Below are positions 37,932-46,725 of a stretch of DNA of 64,000 bases, piece by piece. Position 1 is the stretch's first letter; every line of letters starts with the position of its first letter. The translations under genes and the position numbers were made by a program. The notes below the pieces were generated by a model. It searched no databases and had not been told where the DNA came from. It saw only the letters and a list, made by a program, of their open reading frames with translations. This stretch comes from Aerococcus sp. (GTDB lineage: Bacteria > Bacillota > Bacilli > Lactobacillales > Aerococcaceae): assembly GCA_022768285.1 (NCBI GenBank), contig JALEMJ010000016.1, positions 62,001-126,000 on the forward strand, written 5' to 3'.

Positions 37932-38222
37932 ATGAAGAAACGGAAAATCCCGATGCGTAAGTGCGTTGTTACCGGAAAACAATATCCTAAACAGGAACTC
38001 GTTCGGATCGTACGTACACCTGATCAAGAAGTAGCGATAGATCCTACGGGAAAAATGAACGGTCGCGGCGCATATATTGTGATGGAACCTGATGTCGTGA
38101 GAATTTCGCAGAAAAAGCACATTCTCGATCGCCATTTGAAAGTACAAATTTCAGATGATTTTTATCAGGAACTGTATGAATACGTTGATCATCAAAAAGC
38201 GCGTAAAGAGATAATGCCATGA
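37932..38222 (+). CDS. ylxR: YlxR family RNA-binding protein (RnpM)
   Basis: A 96-residue basic protein with the family motif MRKCVVTGKQYPKQELVRIVR (residues about 9-28) and GKMNGRGAYI. Its Bacillus relative binds RNase P RNA and modulates its activity, so a tie to rnpB at 3951 in this window is plausible. Its stop overlaps the ylxQ start. Confidence 0.92.
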   Translation: MKKRKIPMRKCVVTGKQYPKQELVRIVRTPDQEVAIDPTGKMNGRGAYIVMEPDVVRISQKKHILDRHLKVQISDDFYQELYEYVDHQKARKEIMP

Positions 38223-38539
38223 ATGATCGGCGTTTAAATCTACTAGGTTTAGCACAGGTGGCCGGTGGTTTAGTTAGCGGCAATGATCAAGTGGTTGAAG
38301 CCATTAATAATCGGCGCGCAAAACTTGTGATAATAGCATCTGATGCCTCAGAAGCGACAAAGAAGGATTTTCGTTCGAAGTGCGAGTATCACCATTTGAG
38401 ATTAAATGATGAATTCTCAATGATCGCAATTAGCCACGCACTGGGTAAAAAGCGTAAAGTATGCGCGTTGACGGATAGCGGATTTGTGACGTCGTTTTTG
38501 AAGAAGAGTAAGAATAACGGGGTATCAGACATGAATTAG
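38219..38539 (+). CDS. ylxQ: L7Ae-family ribosomal protein YlxQ
   Basis: A 106-residue member of the L7Ae/L30e family that may bind kink-turn RNA. It begins [23 protein letters not shown], with [15 protein letters not shown] as the typical strand-turn. ATG overlaps the ylxR stop by four bases. Function in the cell is not established. Confidence 0.9.
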   Translation: MNDRRLNLLGLAQVAGGLVSGNDQVVEAINNRRAKLVIIASDASEATKKDFRSKCEYHHLRLNDEFSMIAISHALGKKRKVCALTDSGFVTSFLKKSKNNGVSDMN

Positions 38540-38559
38540 TGAGTGGGAAAGGTGATGTT

Positions 38560-40896
38560 ATGTCCAAAAAGAGAATTTATAAATTTGCAAAAGAAAATAA
38601 CATGTCAAGTAAAGAGATGCTTAGTGCTTTATCACGCTCAGGCTTTACGTATAAGAGTCACATGGCGATGATCGGTGATGAAGAAATGAATAAGGTTAAA
38701 GCACTGATTCATAACGATACGGGTGCTACGCAAGAGGAATCTAAGCCGAGCGATAACAATAGTCGCAAACAGCAGACAAGGTCGCGTGATGATCATGCGC
38801 AAAACGGACAGGCACACCAATCACAACAACATGCTGATAAGCGTGAAAAACAGCAACGTTCTAAAAGAACAGTGCATGACGTTGACCACAAGTCCAATAA
38901 AAAAAGTGCGAATGACCATGAACAGAACAATGGGCATAAGCAGAACAAAAAACGCCAAGATAAAACTAACGGGCATCAAAAGGGTACGAGTCCTGAGAAA
39001 AACAATAAGCAGAACGCGAAGAAAAAACGTAATAAGAATAAGAAGGATAAAAACCAGCGGAAGCAGAAATTTAATCCTAACATGCGTAAAACGGTTCATC
39101 ACGATCAGCCAAGAAATAGTGGGCCGAAACAGTTACCAGACAAAATTGAATACTCAGAAGGTATGACTGTTGCGGAACTGGCGAAAAAATTACATCGCTC
39201 ACCAGCTGAAGTTGTTAAAAAATTATTCAGTATGGGCGTAATGGCAACACAAAATGATTCATTAGAAAGTGATGCTATTGAGTTAATTCTTGATGAATAT
39301 GGTGTAGACGCAGAAGAAAAAGTTCAAGTCGATGAAGCTGATTTCGACATTTACTTCGATGCCGCTAAAAATCTTCCAGAAGATAAGAAAGAGGCCCGTC
39401 CACCAGTAGTCACCATTATGGGACACGTTGATCATGGGAAAACAACGCTTCTAGATTATTTACGCCATGCAAACGTTGTTGCAGGTGAAGCCGGTGGTAT
39501 TACACAGCATATCGGGGCTTACCAGGTACGTGTAAATGACGATCGACTTGTTACATTCTTGGATACACCTGGACACGAAGCGTTCACCACAATGCGTGCG
39601 CGTGGTGCTGATGTTACGGATATCGTTGTCATCGTTGTAGCTGCTGATGATGGCGTAATGCCACAAACCATTGAGGCAATAAACCATGCGAAAGCTGCCG
39701 ATGTACCGATCATTGTGGCTATTAATAAAATTGATAAGCCAAATGCCAATCCAGATCACGTGAAGCAGGAACTGATGGAGTATGAACTTGTTCCTGAAGA
39801 ATGGGGCGGCGATACCATTTTTGTAGAGATTTCTGCTAAATTTGGTCAAGGTATCGACGATTTACTCGAAATGATCACACTCGTTTCTGACGTACAGGAA
39901 TTAGAAGCTGTTCATGACAGTTTAGCAATGGGAACAGTCATTGAAGCACGTTTGGATCCACATCGCGGATCGATTGCTACCGTATTGGTACAGTACGGGA
40001 CGCTGAATCACGGTGATGCAATTGTGGCCGGGGATACGTTCGGTCGCGTGCGTACTATGACAAATGATCAGGGCCGTCGTATTCAGACGGCTGGGCCATC
40101 GACGCCAGTGGAAATCACTGGTTTACAAGAGGCGCCGTCCGCCGGGGACCGCTTCGTGATTGTTAAGGATGAAAAGACCGCGCGTACAATCGGTACTGAA
40201 CGTGCAATGCGCGCACAAGAGGCACGTCGTAATCAAACAACGAAGGTTACGCTCGATAACTTGTTTGATACGTTACAGGCCGGTACCCTTAAAACCGTTA
40301 ATATCGTCTTGAAATCTGACGTTCAGGGCTCGGTCGAAGCGCTGAAAGGCTCGCTGAATAAGATTGATGTTGCGGGCGTTAAGATCGATATTATTCACGC
40401 GGCAGTTGGTGCCATTAATGAAAGTGATGTGTCGCTAGCTAGTGCATCAAATGCCATTATCGTTGGCTTTAATGTACGGCCTACCACAAATGCACGTCAG
40501 GAAGCTGAAGCAACAGAGACGGATATCCGTACATATAATATTATCTACGATTTGATCGAAGATATTGAACACGCGATGAAGGGGCAGTTAGAACCAACAT
40601 ATCGTGAAGAAGTAACTGGTGAAGTGACGATTCGTGAAACTTATAAAGTATCTAAGGTCGGTACGATCGGTGGTGGCTTGGTGACTGATGGTTACATCAC
40701 AAATAAGAGTCAGGTTCGTGTATACCGAGATGATGTCAAGATTTACGAAGGTGAATTAGCGTCATTGCGTCGCTTCAAAGACGACGTCAAAGAAGTTACA
40801 AAGGGTTATGAATGTGGTTTAACGATTCAGGACTACAATGACATTAAAGTCGATGATGTCATTGAAGCTTACCACATGGTCGAAGTAGAACAGTAG
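38560..40896 (+). CDS. infB: translation initiation factor IF-2
   Basis: The initiator-tRNA GTPase, 778 residues. Residues 1-55 form the first N-terminal subdomain; about 60-180 are a long low-complexity stretch rich in Lys, Asn, Gln and His; about 195-275 the second N domain. The G domain has GHVDHGKTT (about 287-295), DTPGHE and NKID. Domains II to IV follow. I start it at the ATG at 38560, whose AAAGGTGA site lies 6 nt upstream, and not at an earlier in-frame codon within the ylxQ stop. It is followed by rbfA after 9 bp. Confidence 0.96.
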   Translation: MSKKRIYKFAKENNMSSKEMLSALSRSGFTYKSHMAMIGDEEMNKVKALIHNDTGATQEESKPSDNNSRKQQTRSRDDHAQNGQAHQSQQHADKREKQQRSKRTVHDVDHKSNKKSANDHEQNNGHKQNKKRQDKTNGHQKGTSPEKNNKQNAKKKRNKNKKDKNQRKQKFNPNMRKTVHHDQPRNSGPKQLPDKIEYSEGMTVAELAKKLHRSPAEVVKKLFSMGVMATQNDSLESDAIELILDEYGVDAEEKVQVDEADFDIYFDAAKNLPEDKKEARPPVVTIMGHVDHGKTTLLDYLRHANVVAGEAGGITQHIGAYQVRVNDDRLVTFLDTPGHEAFTTMRARGADVTDIVVIVVAADDGVMPQTIEAINHAKAADVPIIVAINKIDKPNANPDHVKQELMEYELVPEEWGGDTIFVEISAKFGQGIDDLLEMITLVSDVQELEAVHDSLAMGTVIEARLDPHRGSIATVLVQYGTLNHGDAIVAGDTFGRVRTMTNDQGRRIQTAGPSTPVEITGLQEAPSAGDRFVIVKDEKTARTIGTERAMRAQEARRNQTTKVTLDNLFDTLQAGTLKTVNIVLKSDVQGSVEALKGSLNKIDVAGVKIDIIHAAVGAINESDVSLASASNAIIVGFNVRPTTNARQEAEATETDIRTYNIIYDLIEDIEHAMKGQLEPTYREEVTGEVTIRETYKVSKVGTIGGGLVTDGYITNKSQVRVYRDDVKIYEGELASLRRFKDDVKEVTKGYECGLTIQDYNDIKVDDVIEAYHMVEVEQ

Positions 40897-40905
40897 GAGG
40901 CAAAG

Positions 40906-41268
40906 ATGGCCAAATATCGTGTTGAACGTGTTCAACAGCAAATCATGCGCGAAGTCACTGATATTTTGATGCATGATGTTAAAGACCCAGGCGTTAAAGA
41001 TGTCACTATTACGGATGTTCATCTAACTGGAGATTTGCAGGAGGCGACGGTATACTACTCAACATTGAGTGATGACAAGGATACGCAACAAACCGTTGCT
41101 TCAGCACTAGACAAGGTTAAAGGGTTAGTACGTAGTAAAGTCGGTGAACGAATTCACATCTACAAAACACCCGAAATTAATTTTGAACGCGATAATTCCA
41201 TCGCTTACGGTCAACGAATTGATGAGTTACTCAATCAGATTCATGAAGAAAACAACTCAGAGCAATAG
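40906..41268 (+). CDS. rbfA: ribosome-binding factor A
   Basis: A 120-residue KH-fold 30S maturation factor. RVERVQQQIMREVTDIL near the N-terminus and the C-terminal HIYKTPEINFERDNSIAYG block are family signatures. In most Firmicutes truB comes next; here a terminator and the fatty acid cluster come first. Confidence 0.95.
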   Translation: MAKYRVERVQQQIMREVTDILMHDVKDPGVKDVTITDVHLTGDLQEATVYYSTLSDDKDTQQTVASALDKVKGLVRSKVGERIHIYKTPEINFERDNSIAYGQRIDELLNQIHEENNSEQ

Positions 41269-41285
41269 GGATTAATTACAAGATA

Positions 41286-41311
41286 GGGCTAGCCTCGTGC
41301 TAGCTCTTTTT
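41286..41311 (+). terminator. rimP-rbfA operon terminator
   Basis: GGGCTAGC (41286-41293) pairs with GCTAGCTC (41299-41306), then TTTTT. Confidence 0.85.
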
Positions 41312-41345
41312 AGTTGTAAAACTAAATTTGTTTTGAAATAGAATT

Positions 41346-41376
41346 GTTTGACTTACAAACTAATTTGCTCTAAAAT
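41346..41376 (+). promoter_or_regulatory. fab cluster promoter with overlapping FabT-like operator
   Basis: TTGACT (41348-41353) and TAAAAT (41371-41376) have a 17-bp spacer. The palindrome GTTTG-ACTTA-CAAAC (41346-41360) covers the -35 box and resembles the AT-rich FabT boxes of streptococci. A second, weaker one, TAGTTGTAAAACTA, lies at 41311-41324. Repression by FabT, encoded as the second gene here, is inferred. Confidence 0.7.
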
Positions 41377-41452
41377 AGCTTCGTTATTTTGATAAATAGC
41401 GAAGATTTTAGTGATGCGTTGACCAGCAGAACGATAGAAAGGTGGCTAGATA

Positions 41453-41884
41453 ATGGGCGTAATGGAAGCGGAAGATATTATGTCACTCATTCCTAATCAC
41501 TATCCCGTATTATTTGTGGACCGTGTAGATGAGTTGACGCCTGATGCGTCTATCCGTTGTACAAAAAATGTCACAGTTAATGAAGAATATTTTCAAGGAC
41601 ATTTTCCAGGAACACCAGTAATGCCGGGCGTTTTGATTATTGAATCGTTAGTTCAAGCAGCATTGATTTTAATTTTAAAATCGGCAGCAACCCCGGCAAA
41701 ACCTACAACACTGCGTTCAGTTGACAAGGCGAAGTTTCGTCATCTTGTAAAGCCAGGCGATACATTAATATTAAATGTTAATGTCATCAGTTGGCAGGAT
41801 GACTCGGCAAGAGTTAAGTGTGAAGCGACCGTTGACGATGATCTTGCCTGCTCGGCCGTGTTAACATTCGCTATACCTGCTTAA
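41453..41884 (+). CDS. fabZ: 3-hydroxyacyl-ACP dehydratase FabZ
   Basis: It removes water from 3-hydroxyacyl-ACP in fatty acid elongation. The 143-residue hot-dog protein has the catalytic pair H50 (EYFQGHFPGTPVMPG) and E64. In some lactic bacteria the first FabZ of such a cluster (FabN) also isomerises the double bond to start unsaturated fatty acids; sequence by eye does not tell. Leads the fab cluster. Confidence 0.94.
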   Translation: MGVMEAEDIMSLIPNHYPVLFVDRVDELTPDASIRCTKNVTVNEEYFQGHFPGTPVMPGVLIIESLVQAALILILKSAATPAKPTTLRSVDKAKFRHLVKPGDTLILNVNVISWQDDSARVKCEATVDDDLACSAVLTFAIPA

Positions 41885-41903
41885 TGGAAAGCGGGTCACA
41901 GAC

Positions 41904-42374
41904 ATGACTATTGATCAAAATCGTTGGAAGAAATATAACGAAGTAGTGCAGTTATCCCTTGATTTTTATGATCAGATGCTTCGAATTGAGGAATATCTGC
42001 TTAAGCATAGTCAGTTCAACGATATCACGCCTAAAGCGCTGCATGTCATTCTTGCTATCGGGCTTCACGGCGATCAGCGGATTTCCGATGTTGCGAAACA
42101 TTTAGACGTCAGCAAAGGAACGTTATCTGCACAAATTAATGCGCTCGAAGAAAAGGACTATGTTAAACGTATTCCTGATAAGCATGATCGACGGGTTATT
42201 TTCCTAACGCTGGCAAATAGGGGGCGTCTCCTCTACCGAGCGCATAATGCCATTCATCGCAAAATTATGACTGAGTATTTGAAAGAATACGATGATGAAG
42301 AAATTGATAATGCGAAACAAGCACTTGTCAATGTCGATCATGTGATTCGTGAAGTACGAAAACACGAATTATGA
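41904..42374 (+). CDS. fabT: MarR-family regulator, probably FabT
   Basis: A 156-residue winged-helix protein. The recognition region reads ISDVAKHLDVSKGTLSAQINALEEKDYVKR (about 60-89, cited in part) followed by the wing DKHDRRVIFLTL. Its place as second gene of the fab cluster is that of FabT, which represses the cluster when bound to long acyl-ACP. The likely operator lies before the first gene. Homology beyond family level is inferred from context. Confidence 0.88.
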   Translation: MTIDQNRWKKYNEVVQLSLDFYDQMLRIEEYLLKHSQFNDITPKALHVILAIGLHGDQRISDVAKHLDVSKGTLSAQINALEEKDYVKRIPDKHDRRVIFLTLANRGRLLYRAHNAIHRKIMTEYLKEYDDEEIDNAKQALVNVDHVIREVRKHEL

Positions 42375-42639
42375 TGTTTAGGATACGGCTATAGCGATTA
42401 CGATAGTAAAACAATTTTTGTGAATGATTTGAATCAATATGTTATGGTAATCGATGCTGAAGTCGGGGCGTAGATGGTCATTAATGAGTAGGTTTTTTAT
42501 GCGCTATTTACGTTGATACAATGTCAGGGTATACAGTGATTAAAAAACAATCACTACTGCTGATGTGTACAGACTTTAGTAGTAGCTGATCATTAAGAAT
42601 GAGATTAATTGGATTTCAAATTTTTTGGAGGTATTTATA
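42375..42639 (+). other. 265-bp non-coding interval where fabH is usually found
   Basis: No open frame of useful length is seen in any direction. Two inverted repeats are visible: AGTGATT / AATCACT around 42536-42555, and ACTACTGCT with AGTAGTAG around 42553-42591. A third short palindrome, TCATTAATGA, lies near 42479-42488, before a TTTTTT. These may form a leader of acpP. A promoter must also lie here if acpP is separately transcribed, but no clear pair of boxes is seen. Confidence 0.6.
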
Positions 42640-42888
42640 ATGACAAAAGAAGAAGTATACAGCAAGATTAAGATGATTTTAGTAGAAGAATTAGACGTTG
42701 AAGAGGAAAAAGTAACGCCTGACGTTAATATTCAGGAAGACCTCGATATCGATAGCTTGGATTTGTTTGATGTCATCGATAGCTTGGAAGATGAATACGA
42801 TATTGAAATTGATACTGATGAGAATGAAGATATTCAAACATTAGATCAATTGTCCGAATACGTATTGGAACAAATTAATAACAAATAA
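42640..42888 (+). CDS. acpP: acyl carrier protein
   Basis: An 82-residue acidic carrier protein. The phosphopantetheine serine is S39 in DIDSLDLFDVI. The chain has the four-helix composition of bacterial ACP. The start ATG at 42640 has GGAGG 9 nt upstream. The next gene, fabD, has no clear ribosome binding site and starts four bases after this stop. Confidence 0.96.
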   Translation: MTKEEVYSKIKMILVEELDVEEEKVTPDVNIQEDLDIDSLDLFDVIDSLEDEYDIEIDTDENEDIQTLDQLSEYVLEQINNK

Positions 42889-42892
42889 TCCA

Positions 42893-43834
42893 ATGACAGG
42901 TAGCATTGGATTATTTAGCGGCCAAGGCCAACAGTTTCTTGGGATGGGACAAGATATCTATTCGCAAGAATCCCTATATCGTGAAACGCTCGCAGAAGCT
43001 TCTGATGCAGTGCATTTAGATTTAACTGATCCGGAAGTCATGGCATCGTCTGACAATACACAAATTAGTATTGTTGTGTTCAGTATGGGGATATATCGCG
43101 TGCTAGCGCACGATGGTTTAGCGTTGACTGCCGCCAGCGGATTGAGCTTGGGAGAGTATTCAGCGCTTATTGCGTCTGGAATGCTCTCTTTTGCACAGAC
43201 ATTACCTTTTATTCAGGATAGAGAGCGGTATATGTCAGAAGCTGGTGAAAAACATCCGGCAGCCATGGCAGCTGTAATGAAAGCTGATGCGCAATTGGTA
43301 AATGAGGCGTGTGAATCAGCACGAAAACAAGGCAAAGTGTATATTGCAAACTATAATAGTCCGCGACAGATTGTTATTGGTGGAGATCAGCAGGGAATCG
43401 ATGCAGCAAAGGCCTATCTCTTGGCTAAGGGTGTCAAACGCATTGTCCCAGTTAATATGTCGGTTGCTTCGCATACGCCGCTGATGGCAGAGGCTTCAGA
43501 ACGGTTAGCTGAACGAATTGAATCGTTACCAATTCATAGCGGCCAATTTTCAGTAATTAGCAATACAATCAATCAGCCTTTCACAGTTTCTAATCTTAAG
43601 GACACGCTTGTTAACCAGTTGATCAAGCCGACACATTTTAGTGAAAATATACAGTCGCTCAATGCTGTACCACACGATTTTTTCGTTGAAATCGGTCCAG
43701 GAAAAACATTGAGCAAGTTTGCGAAACAGACAGTTTCAGATATTGAGACTTATTCGGTGGATAATATCGAATCATTGAACGCTGTCAGAAAACGTATAGA
43801 GGAAGGAGAAAAAGCATGGCCGAACAGAAAGTAG
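42893..43834 (+). CDS. fabD: malonyl-CoA:ACP transacylase
   Basis: It loads malonate onto ACP. The 313-residue enzyme has FSGQGQQFLGMG (about 8-19), the nucleophile S85 in GLSLGEYSAL, and the base H near 197 (VASHTPLM). No Shine-Dalgarno is visible in front of its ATG, so translation may be coupled to acpP. Its end overlaps fabG by 19 bases. Confidence 0.95.
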   Translation: MTGSIGLFSGQGQQFLGMGQDIYSQESLYRETLAEASDAVHLDLTDPEVMASSDNTQISIVVFSMGIYRVLAHDGLALTAASGLSLGEYSALIASGMLSFAQTLPFIQDRERYMSEAGEKHPAAMAAVMKADAQLVNEACESARKQGKVYIANYNSPRQIVIGGDQQGIDAAKAYLLAKGVKRIVPVNMSVASHTPLMAEASERLAERIESLPIHSGQFSVISNTINQPFTVSNLKDTLVNQLIKPTHFSENIQSLNAVPHDFFVEIGPGKTLSKFAKQTVSDIETYSVDNIESLNAVRKRIEEGEKAWPNRK

Positions 43835-44544
43835 CAATTGTTACCGGTGGTGGTAAAGGTATCGGATTAGCCGTCTCCAAACGTTTATTAGCAGATGGTT
43901 GCTTTGTGGTGATTAATTCTCATCACGAACTAAGTGAAGAAGCATTAGACGAATTATCTGCATATGAGGGTTCCTATGCTAATATTCTAGGTAGTGTTAC
44001 GGAAGAAAAAGATGTCAAGCGATTAGTTGATGAAACGGCTGATAAATATGGTCATATTGATATCTTAGTTAACAATGCGGGAATTACGCGCGACATGTTA
44101 TTCCCACGCATGAAATCAGAGGATTTCCAAGCAGTTATTAACACTAATTTATTCGGTACGTTTTTGATGAGTAAATATGCATTCAAAAAAATGCAACGCG
44201 CGCGTACTGGAGTGATTATTAATATTGCTAGCATTGTTGGCCTTCACGGTAATATGGGGCAGGCAAATTACGCCGCAAGTAAAGCCGGCGTTATTGGCTT
44301 AACTAAGACTATTGCTCGTGAAGGTGCACGTCATGGGGTGCGCGCAAATGCAATTGCGCCAGGTATGATCAAAACACAAATGATTGAATCAATGAATGAT
44401 AGACGTCAACAAGAAATTTTGGATAATGTGCCGCTCGGTCATTTTGGGACACCAGAGAATATTGCAGATACCGTATCGTTCTTAGTAAATAACGACTATA
44501 TTACGGGACAAATTATTACAGTAGATGGTGGCGTAACCATTTAG
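43816..44544 (+). CDS. fabG: 3-oxoacyl-ACP reductase
   Basis: An NADPH-dependent short-chain dehydrogenase, 242 residues. TGGGKGIG (10-17) binds cofactor; NNAG, the catalytic S (IINIASIVG) and Y-x3-K (NYAASKAG) are present, and the C-terminal GQIITVDGG is typical. GGAGAAAAAG precedes the ATG. Confidence 0.95.
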   Translation: MAEQKVAIVTGGGKGIGLAVSKRLLADGCFVVINSHHELSEEALDELSAYEGSYANILGSVTEEKDVKRLVDETADKYGHIDILVNNAGITRDMLFPRMKSEDFQAVINTNLFGTFLMSKYAFKKMQRARTGVIINIASIVGLHGNMGQANYAASKAGVIGLTKTIAREGARHGVRANAIAPGMIKTQMIESMNDRRQQEILDNVPLGHFGTPENIADTVSFLVNNDYITGQIITVDGGVTI

Positions 44545-44560
44545 TTAAAAGGAGTAGTTT

Positions 44561-45796
44561 ATGAGTAGAGTCGTAGTTACCGGTATGGGTGCGATTAGTG
44601 CAATAGGCAATGATCGTGAAACCTTTTTGGATAATCTATTTGATTCTAAGGTTGGTATTGATACCATTACAAAATTCGATGGTTATGATGAGATCGGGGT
44701 TTCTGTTGCAGGTGAAGTGAAGGACTTTGATCCCAGTGAGCGATTAGATAAACGTGATGCACGGCGCAATGACCTGTTTATTAACTATGCGTTGCATACG
44801 ACTGCTGAAGCTTGGGAGCAGTCAGGATTATCCGATGATACCATTGCGCCGGAAGATTTAGGTGTCATGTGGGGATCTGGAATTGGGGGACTTTTAACGA
44901 TCGAAGAGCAGGTCGTTAAAATGATCAAAAAAGGCCCGAAACGAGTGTCGCCGTTCTTTATTCCTAATGCCATTATCAATATGGCAGCTGGGAAAATTTC
45001 AATTGCCTATAATGCCAAAAATACGTCACAAGGTATCGTTACGGCTTGTTCATCGGCGACAAATGCTATCGGCAATGCTTATGAATGGATTAAGGCAGGT
45101 AAGGCAAAGGTCATGGTTGCTGGTGGATCTGAAGCAGCAATCGGCAAATCAGGAATTGCTGGCTTTGCAGCTCTGACCGCTCTGTCTACAGAACCCGATC
45201 CGAAGCGCGCTTCGATTCCATTCGATAAAGCACGTAATGGCTTTGTAATGGGTGAAGGTTCCGGGACGTTAATTCTTGAAGACTATGACCACGCGAAGGC
45301 GCGCGGTGCTAATATCCTTGCGGAAATCACAGGCTACGGTTCAACGAGCGACGCTTACCATATTACTGCGCCGGATATTGAGGCTGCCGGTGCTAAGCGT
45401 GCGATGATTATGGCCGTTGAGCAGTCGAGTATCCCATTTGAAGACTATGATTATATTAATGCGCACGGTACGAGTACACAGTCTAATGACAGTACCGAAG
45501 CGCAAGGTATTCATGACGTATTTGAAGGTAACGATCATTTATTGGTAAGTAGTACCAAAGGAATGACCGGACATGCTTTAGGTGCTGCAGGAGCATTAGA
45601 AGCTGTTGCCGTTATTGGTTCACTCGTGCGTCAGCAATTGCCGGTTAATGTGGGCGTTCAGACACAAGATGATGCATGTCCAGTAGAATTAGTTAGTGAG
45701 GAAAATAAACACACTACGGTACGTTATGCATTGAGTAATTCATTAGGATTTGGTGGTCATAACGCAGTTCTAGCTTTCAAGAATGGTGAGGAATGA
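44561..45796 (+). CDS. fabF: 3-oxoacyl-ACP synthase II
   Basis: The elongation condensing enzyme, 411 residues. The Cys-His-His triad is C163 (TACSSATNAIG), H302 (NAHGTSTQSND) and H338 (GMTGHALGAAG), with K333. This is the only ketoacyl synthase in the cluster; without fabH here, initiation must rely on a fabH elsewhere or on this enzyme. Confidence 0.96.
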   Translation: MSRVVVTGMGAISAIGNDRETFLDNLFDSKVGIDTITKFDGYDEIGVSVAGEVKDFDPSERLDKRDARRNDLFINYALHTTAEAWEQSGLSDDTIAPEDLGVMWGSGIGGLLTIEEQVVKMIKKGPKRVSPFFIPNAIINMAAGKISIAYNAKNTSQGIVTACSSATNAIGNAYEWIKAGKAKVMVAGGSEAAIGKSGIAGFAALTALSTEPDPKRASIPFDKARNGFVMGEGSGTLILEDYDHAKARGANILAEITGYGSTSDAYHITAPDIEAAGAKRAMIMAVEQSSIPFEDYDYINAHGTSTQSNDSTEAQGIHDVFEGNDHLLVSSTKGMTGHALGAAGALEAVAVIGSLVRQQLPVNVGVQTQDDACPVELVSEENKHTTVRYALSNSLGFGGHNAVLAFKNGEE

Positions 45797-45797
45797 G

Positions 45798-46271
45798 ATG
45801 GAACTCAAAGATATTGAACAATTATTACATACTTTTGATCAATCATCTGCAACAGCATTCGATTGGTCAGAGAGTGATTTCCAGATCCATTTAAGTAAAC
45901 AGGCTGTCAGTGAGCTTCCAATATCTCCCAAACCATCTTCTAGTGTAAATGAAGCTACCGATTCGCTGATGACTGAAGAAAAAAATCAAACAGTTGAGCA
46001 ATCATTAGTAGATGATGATAGCGAAGAGAGTACCACAATAGCATCGCCAATGGTGGGCCTGGTTTATTTAGCACCTGATCCAGCACAACCACCGTACAAA
46101 AAAGTGGGTGACACTGTCGAAGCGGGTGACGTTCTATGTGTTATTGAAGCAATGAAAATGTTTACGGAAGTTAAGAGCGAAGTTTCCGGAACTATTACTG
46201 ATATCTTAGTTTCAGACGGTGATATGGTTGAATACGATCAACCTTTGATTAAAGTGAATGAGAGGTCATAG
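45798..46271 (+). CDS. accB: biotin carboxyl carrier protein of acetyl-CoA carboxylase
   Basis: A 157-residue carrier. Biotin is attached at K120 in EAMKMFTEV, inside the C-terminal biotinyl domain (about 80-155). A long Ser/Glu-rich linker (about 40-80) joins it to the N-terminal piece. I choose the ATG at 45798 because GTGAGG lies upstream; an earlier in-frame ATG at 45783 overlaps fabF and has no good site. Confidence 0.94.
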   Translation: MELKDIEQLLHTFDQSSATAFDWSESDFQIHLSKQAVSELPISPKPSSSVNEATDSLMTEEKNQTVEQSLVDDDSEESTTIASPMVGLVYLAPDPAQPPYKKVGDTVEAGDVLCVIEAMKMFTEVKSEVSGTITDILVSDGDMVEYDQPLIKVNERS

Positions 46272-46273
46272 CA

Positions 46274-46696
46274 ATGGCATTTTCAGCAGAGGATTTACCG
46301 CAAAAATATCCGATGCGGATGGTCGATGAATTTTTGACAATTGAACCTGGAAAAGGTGCAAAAGCAAAAAAGACGATTCGCAATGATGATTATTTCCTAA
46401 CACCGAGCACTGCGAGAGGCGCAAAGGTATTTCCGCGTCCAATTGTTTTAGAAGCTTTGGCGCAAACAGGCGTTGCTGCGATTCTTTCAATTCCTGAAAA
46501 TCAATCAAAAAATGTCTTTTTTGGAGGCATCAAAAATGCCGAATTTCGTGATGATTTTCGGCCGGGCGATGAATTGATTTTATCTGTTGAAATGCGTAAA
46601 TTCCGCCATACGATTGGTACGGGTTATTGTATTGTGACACGTGATGATGAAGTGATTTGTGAAGCAGAATTAACGTTTATTATTGTTGATCGTTAA
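46274..46696 (+). CDS. FabZ-like hot-dog protein lacking the catalytic histidine
   Basis: A 140-residue hot-dog fold protein at the place where a second fabZ lies in related clusters. It starts FSAEDLPQKYPMRMVDEFL, FabZ-like, and keeps the glutamate E60 in LEALAQTG. In the usual H-F-P-G-x-P-V-M-P-G region it reads PSTARGAKVFPRP (44-56), with no histidine and two extra residues. It may be inactive, act as a partner of the first FabZ, or use another base. GAGAGG precedes the ATG; accC-D follows after 29 bp. Confidence 0.85.
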   Translation: MAFSAEDLPQKYPMRMVDEFLTIEPGKGAKAKKTIRNDDYFLTPSTARGAKVFPRPIVLEALAQTGVAAILSIPENQSKNVFFGGIKNAEFRDDFRPGDELILSVEMRKFRHTIGTGYCIVTRDDEVICEAELTFIIVDR

Positions 46697-46725
46697 ATCG
46701 CTAGTTGAGGTAAAAAGGTGAAGTA

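Noticed and set aside
38821..39166. Open frames on both strands inside infB
   Set aside because: They are by-products of the biased Lys/Asn/Gln codons in the low-complexity IF-2 N-terminus.
42375..42639. Degenerate fabH pseudogene
   Set aside because: Stop codons occur in all frames and I see no trace of the active-site motif of FabH; too short to be a whole remnant.
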